Positions 24,701-32,179 of a stretch of DNA of 64,000 nucleotides are shown in pieces; the first letter of the stretch is position 1; each line of letters begins with the position of its first letter. Source of the DNA: Solidesulfovibrio aerotolerans (lineage in GTDB: Bacteria > Desulfobacterota > Desulfovibrionia > Desulfovibrionales > Desulfovibrionaceae); NCBI RefSeq assembly GCF_009856865.1, contig NZ_WVUD01000018.1, forward strand, positions 1 to 64,000, read 5' to 3'. The notes under the pieces were generated by a model. That model searched no databases. It saw only the letters and a list, made by a program, of their open reading frames with translations, and was not told the origin of the DNA. The translations under genes were made by a program, and so were the position numbers.

Positions 24701-25478
24701 CAAACCGCTTGATTTCAAGACGCTTCGCGAGATGGCCCTGGAGGCCAAAATCCATTTTGGCTGGCTCAAAAAAGGCAACGTGACCTTTGACGCCAGCAAC
24801 GCCACATTTCTGGCCAAAAACGGCCTTTTTACCTTCCGCCAGGAATCGTCGCACTTTTACAGCGGCCGTCTCTTCACCGAAGTGCGCGGCGACGTCCGGG
24901 ACACGGCACTCAAGACCGTCATCGAACTCAAACTCGAAGGCATCGAGATCGCCCGGTTCCTCAAGGACTGGGCCGAGGGCGACACCCTGGCCTCGGGAAC
25001 CGGCACCTTCGTCGTGGCCGCGCGCACCAGCGGGGCCAATGAAGAAGAACTGCGCGGCAATCTGGCCGGCAACGGCAGCCTGCAAGTCACCCGGGGCGAA
25101 CTCAAAGTTCGCGACAACGACCACAAAACCGGGGGGCAACCCAGCGAGGAACGCATCCCTTTCGATATTTTCTCATCCACCTGGACGGCCCGGGGCGGCG
25201 TGGCCCACAGCGACGACTTTCGCATCGAAAGCCCGCGCATGCTGGTGGCCGGCAAAGGACAGGTGGATCTGCGCGAGGAGACGATAAACCTGTCGCTGAC
25301 GGCCTCCCTCACTGGCGGTGGGCAAGTGCCGGCCACCATCATCGGTCCCCTCGACGGCCCCAAACTCACTATCGATCGCAGCCGCATCATCGGCGATATG
25401 CTCTATCGGGTGCTCCAAGGCATCGTCAGCATCCCCGGCAAAGCCGTCACCCGCATTCTGCAACTGCCGTTGCAGTAA
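21738..25478 (+). CDS. AsmA family envelope protein
   Basis: 1246 residues. A single N-terminal transmembrane helix (about 22-42) is followed by the AsmA N-terminal pattern (LKALTEQALTDALGRQVTVSGGVSITLTP is split around residue 55) and a very long beta-rich, low-Lys periplasmic region with repeated SLDLDAY-like strands. The C-terminal AsmA_2-like part (about 950-1200) contains FRQESSHFYSGRLF and DFRIESPRMLVAGKGQVDL. AsmA/TamB proteins are thought to bridge the periplasm and move phospholipids to the outer membrane. Length is larger than E. coli AsmA (617). Confidence 0.9.
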   Translation: MPTPPPDAAPAPRRSRLPRLAALLLGLVIILAVALPLAARQIIGPTRLKALTEQALTDALGRQVTVSGGVSITLTPWLGLAMGPVSVANAPGFDDEPMLTAGRLEMTIRMLPLLAKVVSPGSVRVNDLVVQLVRTADGRTNWGDLTALQDSTTGSGWTVAPQPRDIRLENIAARLTDATTGRTLAVTGARLRTGLGQPFAFSASFTAAGVLPDTSLECHLQGQASFDAATGRLGLHRTTVESGLVTNTPLRPGGATPARLVSRFFLDYDPAGAVLTLTDIDSRAPGLRLTGRATVADLPDAPKLQSELALSADMAGNWLDMLGLVRPDTPESLVAPPDAGNPRPSSLPASASLRPAPPEPGQATAAVTVTADAAGCTLERLDLRLPEGTVQATGRATFGDAPTIVAAVTAADIPFARLPRPVGNGGWAAPGAWLFKPTLDVQAVLHRCSLGGLVIAEAAASLRGAGGLVRLYPATATLPGGSVASLDARLTAPGGQDGGPDCDITAAVEPAGATLRFSGRLDATGAAGTVSLASPDPGAAAKALGLPGLPPGLATQAKGQVTWLPGPPGKWAVTGLEAKVAETVLRGQLGYNTLQPAGLSFDLSADSLDFDRFPPTPPAPEPQTASAGTPQARGRLRLDQIAGRGLEVRNAVLELTLGHGNMAAVIDAAELFGGKLTGTVERQNAGRLTAALQLAGAEASKLFAKTGLPLAGPVTAKASLEAGGAATGRLGNVAASLEAESSQLFLTRNGKRLPVAAPKAILTVKGLDNADGFDGDAVLTLATAGADGGVGTFGLRDIRLNLAAPVSLDLAGRLKDALQGKLDATALLRPSGTTRDIRLSLSGPVSADPAGGFSVGDLACNLGGALATAKIWRKAGDTAPTQFSLDCANLQPRQVLPAWGVALPADTPADKLAKASLTASGTVDDKAIAIQKLAASLDDTHVTGHGVMDRYDPTRGKWELSVDSLDLDAYAPQKPAAAPPAVAAAERRKPLDFKTLREMALEAKIHFGWLKKGNVTFDASNATFLAKNGLFTFRQESSHFYSGRLFTEVRGDVRDTALKTVIELKLEGIEIARFLKDWAEGDTLASGTGTFVVAARTSGANEEELRGNLAGNGSLQVTRGELKVRDNDHKTGGQPSEERIPFDIFSSTWTARGGVAHSDDFRIESPRMLVAGKGQVDLREETINLSLTASLTGGGQVPATIIGPLDGPKLTIDRSRIIGDMLYRVLQGIVSIPGKAVTRILQLPLQ

Positions 25479-25523
25479 GGGGAGTGGGCGAAGAGAGAAG
25501 ACAGAAGGCAGAAGACAGAAGAG

Positions 25524-25588
25524 GCCTCCGGCGGCCGGGGGGATGATCCCCCCGGACCCCCCAACTGGAGAAGTTTATTAAGGGGGTT
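25524..25588 (+). repeat. GCCTCCGGC repeat, copy R4 (unpaired)
   Basis: Head GCCTCCGGCGGCC, hairpin CCGGGGGGAT-G-ATCCCCCCGG, tail with GGAGAAGTTTATTAAGGGGG, preceded by a purine leader of repeated AGAAGACAGAAGGC. It lies directly after the AsmA stop. Confidence 0.85.
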
Positions 25589-25768
25589 GCGGCGCGGGTT
25601 GGTGCTGCGGTCGGCTCAAGACTGAGGCAGCCGGAGGAGGCGTTTAATGCGAGTCACCGTTGCTGCGGCGACCAATTGAAACAGGCTTATTGAGAAAAAA
25701 AGTGGTTTTCTCGATGTTGCTTTGAAAACTGCACTGAAACTTTCCAGCACACGATGAGGCCCTGCTTC

Positions 25769-27610
25769 ATGCCAACGCCGCCCTGCCCTGAGTACGCCGC
25801 CACGGCCATCCTGGCCCCGGATGGGTCCGTGGCCGACGTGCGCCTGGAGGTTGCCGGCAAGGTCCGCCATCTGGCCGGCCGGGGCGGGGCGGCGGCCGAG
25901 GCCGGCAAGGCCCTGGCCGCCGTGGCGGCCTGTGAGGGCGTGGCGACCGAGGCCGGGGTGGCCGACAGGACCGGTTTCGCCGGGAGGGCTGGCCACGCCG
26001 ACAGGAAAGACGCGGGGGGCACTGGCGTCGCCAGTCCGCACCCGGCTCCCCGGGCCGAGGGGACTGGCGCAGGCCAGCCGTGCCTGCCGGTCTTTGTGGG
26101 GGCGGGCCTTGGTGCCGGCATCGAGGCCGTGCGCCAGGCCGGCTTCGCCCCGGTTTTCGTCCTGGACCGGGAAACGGCCCTTGAGGCGGCGACAAACGTG
26201 CGGGCGCGCTTTGCCAACGACCCGGACGTGCGCTTTTGCGACGCTCCCGACCCGCTGGCCGCTGCCGCCGTGGTGGCCGACGCCGCCCGGGCAGCCGGCT
26301 TTGCCAAACTGTGCGTCATCGCCCACCCGGCCTACCCGCGCCTGGACCCGGGCTGGTACGGGCCGGCCACGGCCGGGCTTACCCGCTACGAAACCCTACG
26401 CCGCAGCATCGGCTACCGCCGCTTCACCACCGCCAAGCCCCGCGTGCTGCTCCTGTGGCGGCCGTACTTTCTCTATGCGGAAATTGAAGCGGCGCTGACC
26501 CGGCTGGAGGTGCCCTTTTTGCGCCTGGACATGGGGCAGGGCCAGCGCGGCCAAACCGCGACGATTGAAGCGCTGCTGGCCGCCGTGGCCGCCTTTCGCC
26601 CGGATTTTGCCCTGACCGTCAACCACCTGGGCCTGGACCGCGACGGCCGTCTGACCGGCCTTTTGGCCGAACTCGGCCTGCCGCTGGCCTCCTGGTTTGT
26701 GGACAGCCCGCGGCTGGTGCTCCACGATTACGCCGGTTTGGCCTCCCCGGGGCTGATGCTTTTTTCCTACGACGCCGACACCGTGGCCGAGATGCAGGAA
26801 CTGGGCTTTTCCCAGGTGTCCTGGCTGCCCCTGGCCACGGACCCGGACCGGTTTACGCCCGGCCCGCCGGTTGCCGGCCACCGCTGGCGCACCGAGGCGT
26901 CCTTTGTGGGCGCGTCCATGGCGTCCCAGGCGGCCGAGGCCCTGGCCAGACTGGCCCATAGCCCGGCCCTGGCGGCAGCTTTGCCCGAGGCAGCGGCCGG
27001 CTTTGCCGCCGCGCCGGAAAAAAGCGCCCGGCGCTTCCTGCTGGCCCACGCTGTCTGCGGCCCGGCCTATGCCGCCCTGGCTTCCCCGGAAGAAAAACTC
27101 GCGGCCGAGCTGGCCCTGACCTGGGAGGCCACCCGGCGCAGCCGTCAGGCCTGTGTGGCCGGGCTGTTGCCGTTTGCCCCGATCATTGCCGGGGACGCGG
27201 CCTGGGATGGCGTATTTCCCGGCGTCGGGCGCGACTGGCGGCGCATCCCCCCCCTGGCCTATTACGACGAACTGCCCCACTTCTACCGGCAAAGCGATAT
27301 CAGCCTCAACACCACCAGCCAGCAGATGAAGGGGGCGGTCAACCAGCGGGTCTTTGACGTGCCGGCCTGCGGCGGCTTTGTCCTCACCGACGCCCGGGAG
27401 CAACTCGGCCGGCTTTTCGATCTGGGGCGCGAGACGGCCGTTTACAGCCATCCCGGCGAAATCGGGGACATGGTGCGCCACTATCTGGCCCACCCGGCCG
27501 AGCGAACGCGCCTGAGCCAGGCAGCCCGCCAGCGCATCCTGGCCGAGCATACCTATGTGCGGCGACTGGCCGAACTGCTGTCGGCCATGCAAAAGGCCTT
27601 CGGCGGGTAG
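25769..27610 (+). CDS. CgeB-like glycosyltransferase
   Basis: About 613 residues. The first 110 residues are a poorly conserved, Ala/Gly-rich stretch. From about 230 the DUF3880-type N-terminal Rossmann domain appears ([19 protein letters not shown], then [13 protein letters not shown]). The C-terminal CgeB/Glyco_trans_1_2 domain has [38 protein letters not shown] and [12 protein letters not shown]. Such enzymes glycosylate flagellin or surface polysaccharide; the acceptor is unknown. The start at 25769 has GAGG 9 bases upstream; an ATG 15 bases earlier (25754) is possible. A second glycosyltransferase lies 0.9 kb downstream. Confidence 0.85.
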   Translation: MPTPPCPEYAATAILAPDGSVADVRLEVAGKVRHLAGRGGAAAEAGKALAAVAACEGVATEAGVADRTGFAGRAGHADRKDAGGTGVASPHPAPRAEGTGAGQPCLPVFVGAGLGAGIEAVRQAGFAPVFVLDRETALEAATNVRARFANDPDVRFCDAPDPLAAAAVVADAARAAGFAKLCVIAHPAYPRLDPGWYGPATAGLTRYETLRRSIGYRRFTTAKPRVLLLWRPYFLYAEIEAALTRLEVPFLRLDMGQGQRGQTATIEALLAAVAAFRPDFALTVNHLGLDRDGRLTGLLAELGLPLASWFVDSPRLVLHDYAGLASPGLMLFSYDADTVAEMQELGFSQVSWLPLATDPDRFTPGPPVAGHRWRTEASFVGASMASQAAEALARLAHSPALAAALPEAAAGFAAAPEKSARRFLLAHAVCGPAYAALASPEEKLAAELALTWEATRRSRQACVAGLLPFAPIIAGDAAWDGVFPGVGRDWRRIPPLAYYDELPHFYRQSDISLNTTSQQMKGAVNQRVFDVPACGGFVLTDAREQLGRLFDLGRETAVYSHPGEIGDMVRHYLAHPAERTRLSQAARQRILAEHTYVRRLAELLSAMQKAFGG

Positions 27611-27648
27611 CCGAAGGCCTTGGCAAAAGACGTGGTGGCACGCCCCGG

Positions 27649-28359
27649 TCAGGGGGCCGGGATGGTCAGGGACTTTCCGGCGGCGAGTTTGCGCGGATCG
27701 GTGATGCCGTTGGCGTCCATGAGACGCTTTTCACTGAGGCCATGCAGCTTGGCAATGGACGCCAGGGTGTCGCCGGGTTGGACGAGGTAGCTGCCGGGCC
27801 CGGCGGCAACGACAGCCCCCGATTTGGCTGACTTGGCCGGGCGGCCGGCCGGGGCGGCCTGTTCTGCCTCCGGTGCCGGCTTGGCCGACTTGGCCGGGTC
27901 GGTCAACGTGCGGCCGGCCGGTCCGGGCAGATCGCCGCCGGGTGTCGTCGGCGTGGCCGGCTCGGCCTTGGGCGCGGCAAGCGGCACGGCCATGCCCGGG
28001 GGGGGCGGCGGCAGGGCGTCGGTGGCGGCACGCAGGCGCCCAGCGTAACTGGGCTTGTCCTGACGATCCCAGAGTTCGTTGTAACTGACGGCGTAGCGGG
28101 CGTAGGCGTCCTGGTACACGATAAAGGCCGGGTCGGCCTTGTCGTGGCTGGCCCCGGCTTTGATCCAGGCGGCGTGTGCCTCGTTCACCTGCCGCCAGGT
28201 GATTTCGGCGTCCTTGCGTACCAGATCGTTGGAGACGTATTGCACATTGCGCTCCTGCTGGTCGTACTTGCTGCACCCTGGAGCGAGCGCCACAGCCAGC
28301 CCGATCAGCAGGACGGCCAGGAGAAGCCCGGATTTTCCTCGGAACATGGGAATCCTCAT
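27649..28359 (-). CDS. LysM-domain lipoprotein
   Basis: 236 residues from the ATG at 28359 (an ATG 12 bases downstream with GAGGA in front is equally plausible). The signal ends in ALAPGC, a lipobox. The mature N-terminus is a helical domain, the middle is a Pro/Ala/Lys linker, and the last 45 residues form a LysM domain (YLVQPGDTLASIAKLHGL, then MDANGITDPRKLAAGKSLTIP) that binds peptidoglycan glycan strands. It is probably an outer-membrane lipoprotein tethered to the wall. Confidence 0.85.
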   Translation of the reverse strand: MRIPMFRGKSGLLLAVLLIGLAVALAPGCSKYDQQERNVQYVSNDLVRKDAEITWRQVNEAHAAWIKAGASHDKADPAFIVYQDAYARYAVSYNELWDRQDKPSYAGRLRAATDALPPPPPGMAVPLAAPKAEPATPTTPGGDLPGPAGRTLTDPAKSAKPAPEAEQAAPAGRPAKSAKSGAVVAAGPGSYLVQPGDTLASIAKLHGLSEKRLMDANGITDPRKLAAGKSLTIPAP

Positions 28360-28485
28360 AGGCCACGCCACCTTTTCGCTGCGGCGCGGCATGATATTGT
28401 GCTGGGAAGTGGTCGTTACATGCCCTGTAACGCGGCTCCCGTCAAATTACGAAACGTCCAGACCGTCAGACCGCAGGTTGGAGAC

Positions 28486-30141
28486 ATGACCCGACAAACA
28501 CCCCTGACACTCCATCCCGGTCCGGCCAGCCTGCGGGAAATATTACCGTTGTGGGCGTTTGGCCTGGAAGGCCCCTGGCTGTGCCGCCATCTGGCCACCC
28601 GGCTGGCTGCCCTGGCCGTGGCCCGGCCGAAGTTTTCGGGTATTGCCGCCCGGCTGGCTGCCTGGAATTTCGAGCGCGTCCCCCTTGATCCGGTCTTTGC
28701 CGCCGACGCCCGCACCGCCGGGCGCGTGCTGGCCGACGCCCCGGCCCGCCGGGCCATGCTGCGCGAACTCGGCCGCCGCCTGCGCCGCCCCAACCAGCCC
28801 GAAGCCTTCGCCGCCCTGGCCGAGACCCCGGACGCCTCCCCGGCCACGGCCTTCCTGCGCCGGGCCATGGACGATCCCGGGGAGGGTCTTTACTGGTGCG
28901 GCCGGGCCTTTGCCTTTGCCCTGGCCCGGGGACTGGCCGATCTGGCCCGGGAAGTCGTCGGGCGCCTGGGGCGCGATCCACTTTTGGCCCCTGCCGGGGC
29001 GCGTCTGGCGGCCGAGGCCGCCCTGGCCTGGGACGGACCCCACGAGGCCCTGGCCGCCCTGGCCCAGGTGGACGCGGCCTGTTTTCCCCGCTTTGGCGCG
29101 CTGGCTACGGCCCAACTCCTCGGGCAACTCGGCCAGACCGACGACGCCCTGCGCCTGCTCGCAACACTGTGGCGCACCGAAAACTGGCATCCCGACCTGA
29201 CCCAGCGCCTGCACGCCCTGCTCTGCCCGCCGCCGGCCGTGGACCTGGACAGGCTGCCCGGCCGGCTCCACGTCTTTCTCTACACCTGGAACCGTTCGGG
29301 GTTGCTCCAAAAAACCTTGCGCAGTCTGGCCGCAAGCCGCTTGGGGCCGGCCCGGGTCACGGTGCTGGACAACGGGAGCAGCGACGACACCGCTGCCGTG
29401 TGCCAGGCCATGGCCGGGCGGTTTGGCCCGGACCGGCTGCGCAGCATCCGCCTGCCGGTCAACGTGGGCGCGCCGGCCGCCCGCAACTGGCTGGCCCGCA
29501 CCGCCGGCCTCGGTCCCAACGATCTGGCCGCCTACGTGGACGACGACGTGACCCTGCCGCCGCACTGGCTGGAAACGCTGGCCGCAGCCCTTTTGGCCGA
29601 CGCCGACGCCGATGTGGCCGGGGCGCGCATCCTGGCCGCTGCTTCTGGAGCCGCCCGGGTGGTCCAGGCCGCCGATGTGCGCCTGCTGCCCCCTGACGCG
29701 GCGCATACCGTGCGTCCACTGGTCAATTACGGTCCGGGGCCGGATCTGGGTCTTTTGGCCAGCCACCGGCCGTGCCCCTCGGTGTCGGGCTGCTGCCATC
29801 TTTTGCGCAGCCGGGCGCTGACTGGCGGCGCGCCGTTTGATATCCGCTTTTCGCCCAGCCAGTTCGACGATCTGGCCCGGGATTTAAGCAATTTTATCGG
29901 CGGTCGCCGGGCCGTCTATGCCGGCACCCTGGCCGTGGCCCATCACCAGCACGCCGGCCCGGGACAAGCCCGCAGCCAGGCCGCCGTGGGCCAGCTCCTC
30001 GGGGCCAGGACCAAACTCGACGGACTTTTTTCCCGGGACGAAATGGAAGTCGCGGCCGCGCGCGACCTGGATACCGCCTGGACGACTTTGGAAACGGCCT
30101 GGACCGCCGTGCGCCTGCGGCTGGGCACGGACGCGGCCTAA
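28486..30141 (+). CDS. family 2 glycosyltransferase with N-terminal helical extension
   Basis: 551 residues. Residues 1-245 are an Ala/Leu-rich, TPR-like helical region. The GT2 domain follows: LHVFLYTWNRSGLLQKTL, VTVLDNGSSDDTAAVC, GAPAARNWL and the metal-binding AAYVDDDVTLPPHWLE. The C-terminal part ends in a helical tail. Together with the CgeB-like enzyme it suggests a surface-glycan or flagellin glycosylation locus. The ATG at 28486 is preceded by GGAG at short distance. Its stop overlaps the stop of the convergent M23 gene by three bases, so neither has its own terminator between them. Confidence 0.85.
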   Translation: MTRQTPLTLHPGPASLREILPLWAFGLEGPWLCRHLATRLAALAVARPKFSGIAARLAAWNFERVPLDPVFAADARTAGRVLADAPARRAMLRELGRRLRRPNQPEAFAALAETPDASPATAFLRRAMDDPGEGLYWCGRAFAFALARGLADLAREVVGRLGRDPLLAPAGARLAAEAALAWDGPHEALAALAQVDAACFPRFGALATAQLLGQLGQTDDALRLLATLWRTENWHPDLTQRLHALLCPPPAVDLDRLPGRLHVFLYTWNRSGLLQKTLRSLAASRLGPARVTVLDNGSSDDTAAVCQAMAGRFGPDRLRSIRLPVNVGAPAARNWLARTAGLGPNDLAAYVDDDVTLPPHWLETLAAALLADADADVAGARILAAASGAARVVQAADVRLLPPDAAHTVRPLVNYGPGPDLGLLASHRPCPSVSGCCHLLRSRALTGGAPFDIRFSPSQFDDLARDLSNFIGGRRAVYAGTLAVAHHQHAGPGQARSQAAVGQLLGARTKLDGLFSRDEMEVAAARDLDTAWTTLETAWTAVRLRLGTDAA

Positions 30142-31016
30142 TCAAGCATATACTGCCGGGGATTGACCGGCGTGTCGCCGGCATGCACCTCGTAGTGCAG
30201 ATGGGCTCCGGTGGTGCGCCCGGAATTGCCGGACTGGGCGATGATCTGGCCGCGTTTGACCTGCTGGCCGGGCTTGACCTCGGCCTTTTTGAGGTGGGCG
30301 TAGACGGTTTCCAGGCCATAATCGTGGCTGATAACCACGCGCAGGCCATACCCGCTCATCGTGTCGGCCTCGATGACCCGGCCGGCCCCGGCGGCAAAGA
30401 CCGGACTGCCGATGGGGGCCTTTATATCCACGCCGTTGTGGAAATCGCCGCCCCGGCCAAAAGGCGACGGCCGGGCACCAAACCCGGAGGTGATAAATCC
30501 CCGCACCGGCCACAGGCTGGGCTTGGCCAGAAATTCCAGTTTGCGCGCAAACAGGCTGCGGGCCAGATCCTGCTGGGCCACTTCCGCAACAGCCAGCCTG
30601 CGGCCAAGGCCGTCGAGAAAATCAAACAGCCGCCGCCCCAGGTCGCCGTCCAACGCCGTTGCCGGCAGGCGGGGAGCGGTTGCCCCACCCGGAACGTCCG
30701 TCGCGGCCGGGCTGTCGAGCATGACGCCGAGCTTGGTATTAAATGAGGTGATGCGGCCGGTTTCTTCGGTTAAAAGCCGCACCCGGTCGCGCAGGCGCAG
30801 GGCCGCCGCCTTCTGCCCGGCCAATTCCCCCAACGCCGCCTGACGCCGCAAGGCCAGTTCCTCGTAGCCGGACTGAAAACGCCACAGCCACGCCCCGCCG
30901 GAAGCCAGAACAGCCAGCACCCCCAGCGGCAACAGGAACATCCAGCGGCGATAGACGAAAAGCCGTCGGATGCCACCTGGACCGTGGACGAATATTTCGA
31001 GTTCGCGTTCAAGCAT
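30138..31016 (-). CDS. M23 family (LytM) metallopeptidase, membrane-anchored
   Basis: 292 residues: short cytosolic N-terminus, a transmembrane helix (about 26-46), a coiled coil (about 48-95), then the LytM domain with HNGVDIKAPIGSPVFAAGAG, a gly-rich GYGLRVVISHDYGLETVYAHL and HLHYEVHAGDTPVNP. The zinc ligands (HxxxD and HLH) are intact, so it should cut peptidoglycan peptide bridges or, like EnvC/NlpD relatives, regulate other hydrolases. The ATG at 31016 begins MLERELEIFVHG; an upstream in-frame start is poorly supported. Confidence 0.9.
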   Translation of the reverse strand: MLERELEIFVHGPGGIRRLFVYRRWMFLLPLGVLAVLASGGAWLWRFQSGYEELALRRQAALGELAGQKAAALRLRDRVRLLTEETGRITSFNTKLGVMLDSPAATDVPGGATAPRLPATALDGDLGRRLFDFLDGLGRRLAVAEVAQQDLARSLFARKLEFLAKPSLWPVRGFITSGFGARPSPFGRGGDFHNGVDIKAPIGSPVFAAGAGRVIEADTMSGYGLRVVISHDYGLETVYAHLKKAEVKPGQQVKRGQIIAQSGNSGRTTGAHLHYEVHAGDTPVNPRQYMLD

Positions 31017-31212
31017 GGGGGGTCCGGGCGTTCGTCGGCTGGACCGGCAGGTCTGCCAGCCCTTGCCTTGGCTATAAGATGCCAAACGCCCCTGTCAACT
31101 GTCCGCGCCTGACCCGTCAAAGACGTGAACGCATTTACACCACCCCGCGACTCGTTTACTGTCACACAGTTCTTTTCTGTAAACCCTCTGCCGTAAAGCC
31201 CCGGGAGCCCCT

Positions 31213-32118
31213 ATGGCCCAGTCGGAAATCCTGCTCGAAGCCGGGACCAACGAGCTCGAGATCATCGAATTTTTCATCGACGAAGGCCCTGAGCGGGGGC
31301 TGACCTCCTACGGCGTCAATGTGGCCAAGGTCCTCGAAGTCATCGAGTCCCCGGGGCTGGTTCCCATCCCGGGTGCCCCGCATCCGTGTTTCATGGGCAC
31401 GATCCCCTTGCGCGAATTGGTGCTGCCGGTGCTGGATCTGGCCGTCTGGCTGGGGCTGCCCCGGGTGCGCCGCCCCCACGAGATCATCCTGGTGACGCGG
31501 TTTAACAGCCGCACCACCGGCTTTCTGGCCTCAGGCGTCACCAACATCCATCGCTTCCACTGGCGCGACGTGGAACCGCCCCACCGCTCCATCACCAGTC
31601 TGCCCAGCAACTCCATCACCGGCCTCGTGCGCCAGGAAGGCCGCTTTATTTTGCTGCTGGATCTGGAAAAAATCATCTTCGAACTCGACACCCCCCTGGA
31701 CGGGGATACGCCGCCGCCCTCAACCAGACGCTTAAGCGCCCTGGTGGTGGAGGATTCCGGCGTCATGCGCCACATGATCCGTGAACGCCTGGAGGCCGCC
31801 AATTTCGAGGTGTCCCTGGCCGGCAACGGCCAGCAGGCCCTGGATGCCCTGCTTGCGTCCGGGCAAAAGCAGCCCGACATCGTCATTTCCGACATTGAGA
31901 TGCCACTCCTGGACGGCTATACCCTGACCCGGCGCATCCGCGAGACCCCGGCCCTGGCCAATCTGCCGGTGGTGCTGTTCTCGTCGCTGATTACCGACGA
32001 ACTGCGCCACAAGGGCCAATCCGTCGGAGCCGACGCCCAGATTTCCAAACCCCAGTTCGGCGATCTGGCCCGCATGGCCATGGAACTTATCGAAAAACGC
32101 CGAGGCCCGGCCGACTGA
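31213..32118 (+). CDS. cheV: chemotaxis coupling protein CheV
   Basis: 301 residues: CheW-like domain (about 15-165; FFIDEGPERGLTSYGVNVAKVLEV, then MGTIPLRELVLPVLDLAVWLG) and a C-terminal receiver domain (about 178-298; VVEDSGVMRHMI, phospho-Asp in IVISDIEMPLLDG, Lys in ISKPQF). CheV links chemoreceptors to CheA and tunes the array through phosphorylation. No other chemotaxis gene is adjacent except the orphan cheY far away. It is followed after 61 bases by the ABC exporter gene. Confidence 0.95.
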   Translation: MAQSEILLEAGTNELEIIEFFIDEGPERGLTSYGVNVAKVLEVIESPGLVPIPGAPHPCFMGTIPLRELVLPVLDLAVWLGLPRVRRPHEIILVTRFNSRTTGFLASGVTNIHRFHWRDVEPPHRSITSLPSNSITGLVRQEGRFILLLDLEKIIFELDTPLDGDTPPPSTRRLSALVVEDSGVMRHMIRERLEAANFEVSLAGNGQQALDALLASGQKQPDIVISDIEMPLLDGYTLTRRIRETPALANLPVVLFSSLITDELRHKGQSVGADAQISKPQFGDLARMAMELIEKRRGPAD

Positions 32119-32179
32119 TTGCCTTTGCCGACAGTTCGCGGCAACATGCCCCCAATTCATTGAAAAGGCGGACCGCCGC

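Noticed and set aside
25678-25702. Hairpin GAGAAAA / TTTTCTC upstream of the CgeB-like gene
   Set aside because: Only seven weak pairs and no clear role as terminator or operator.
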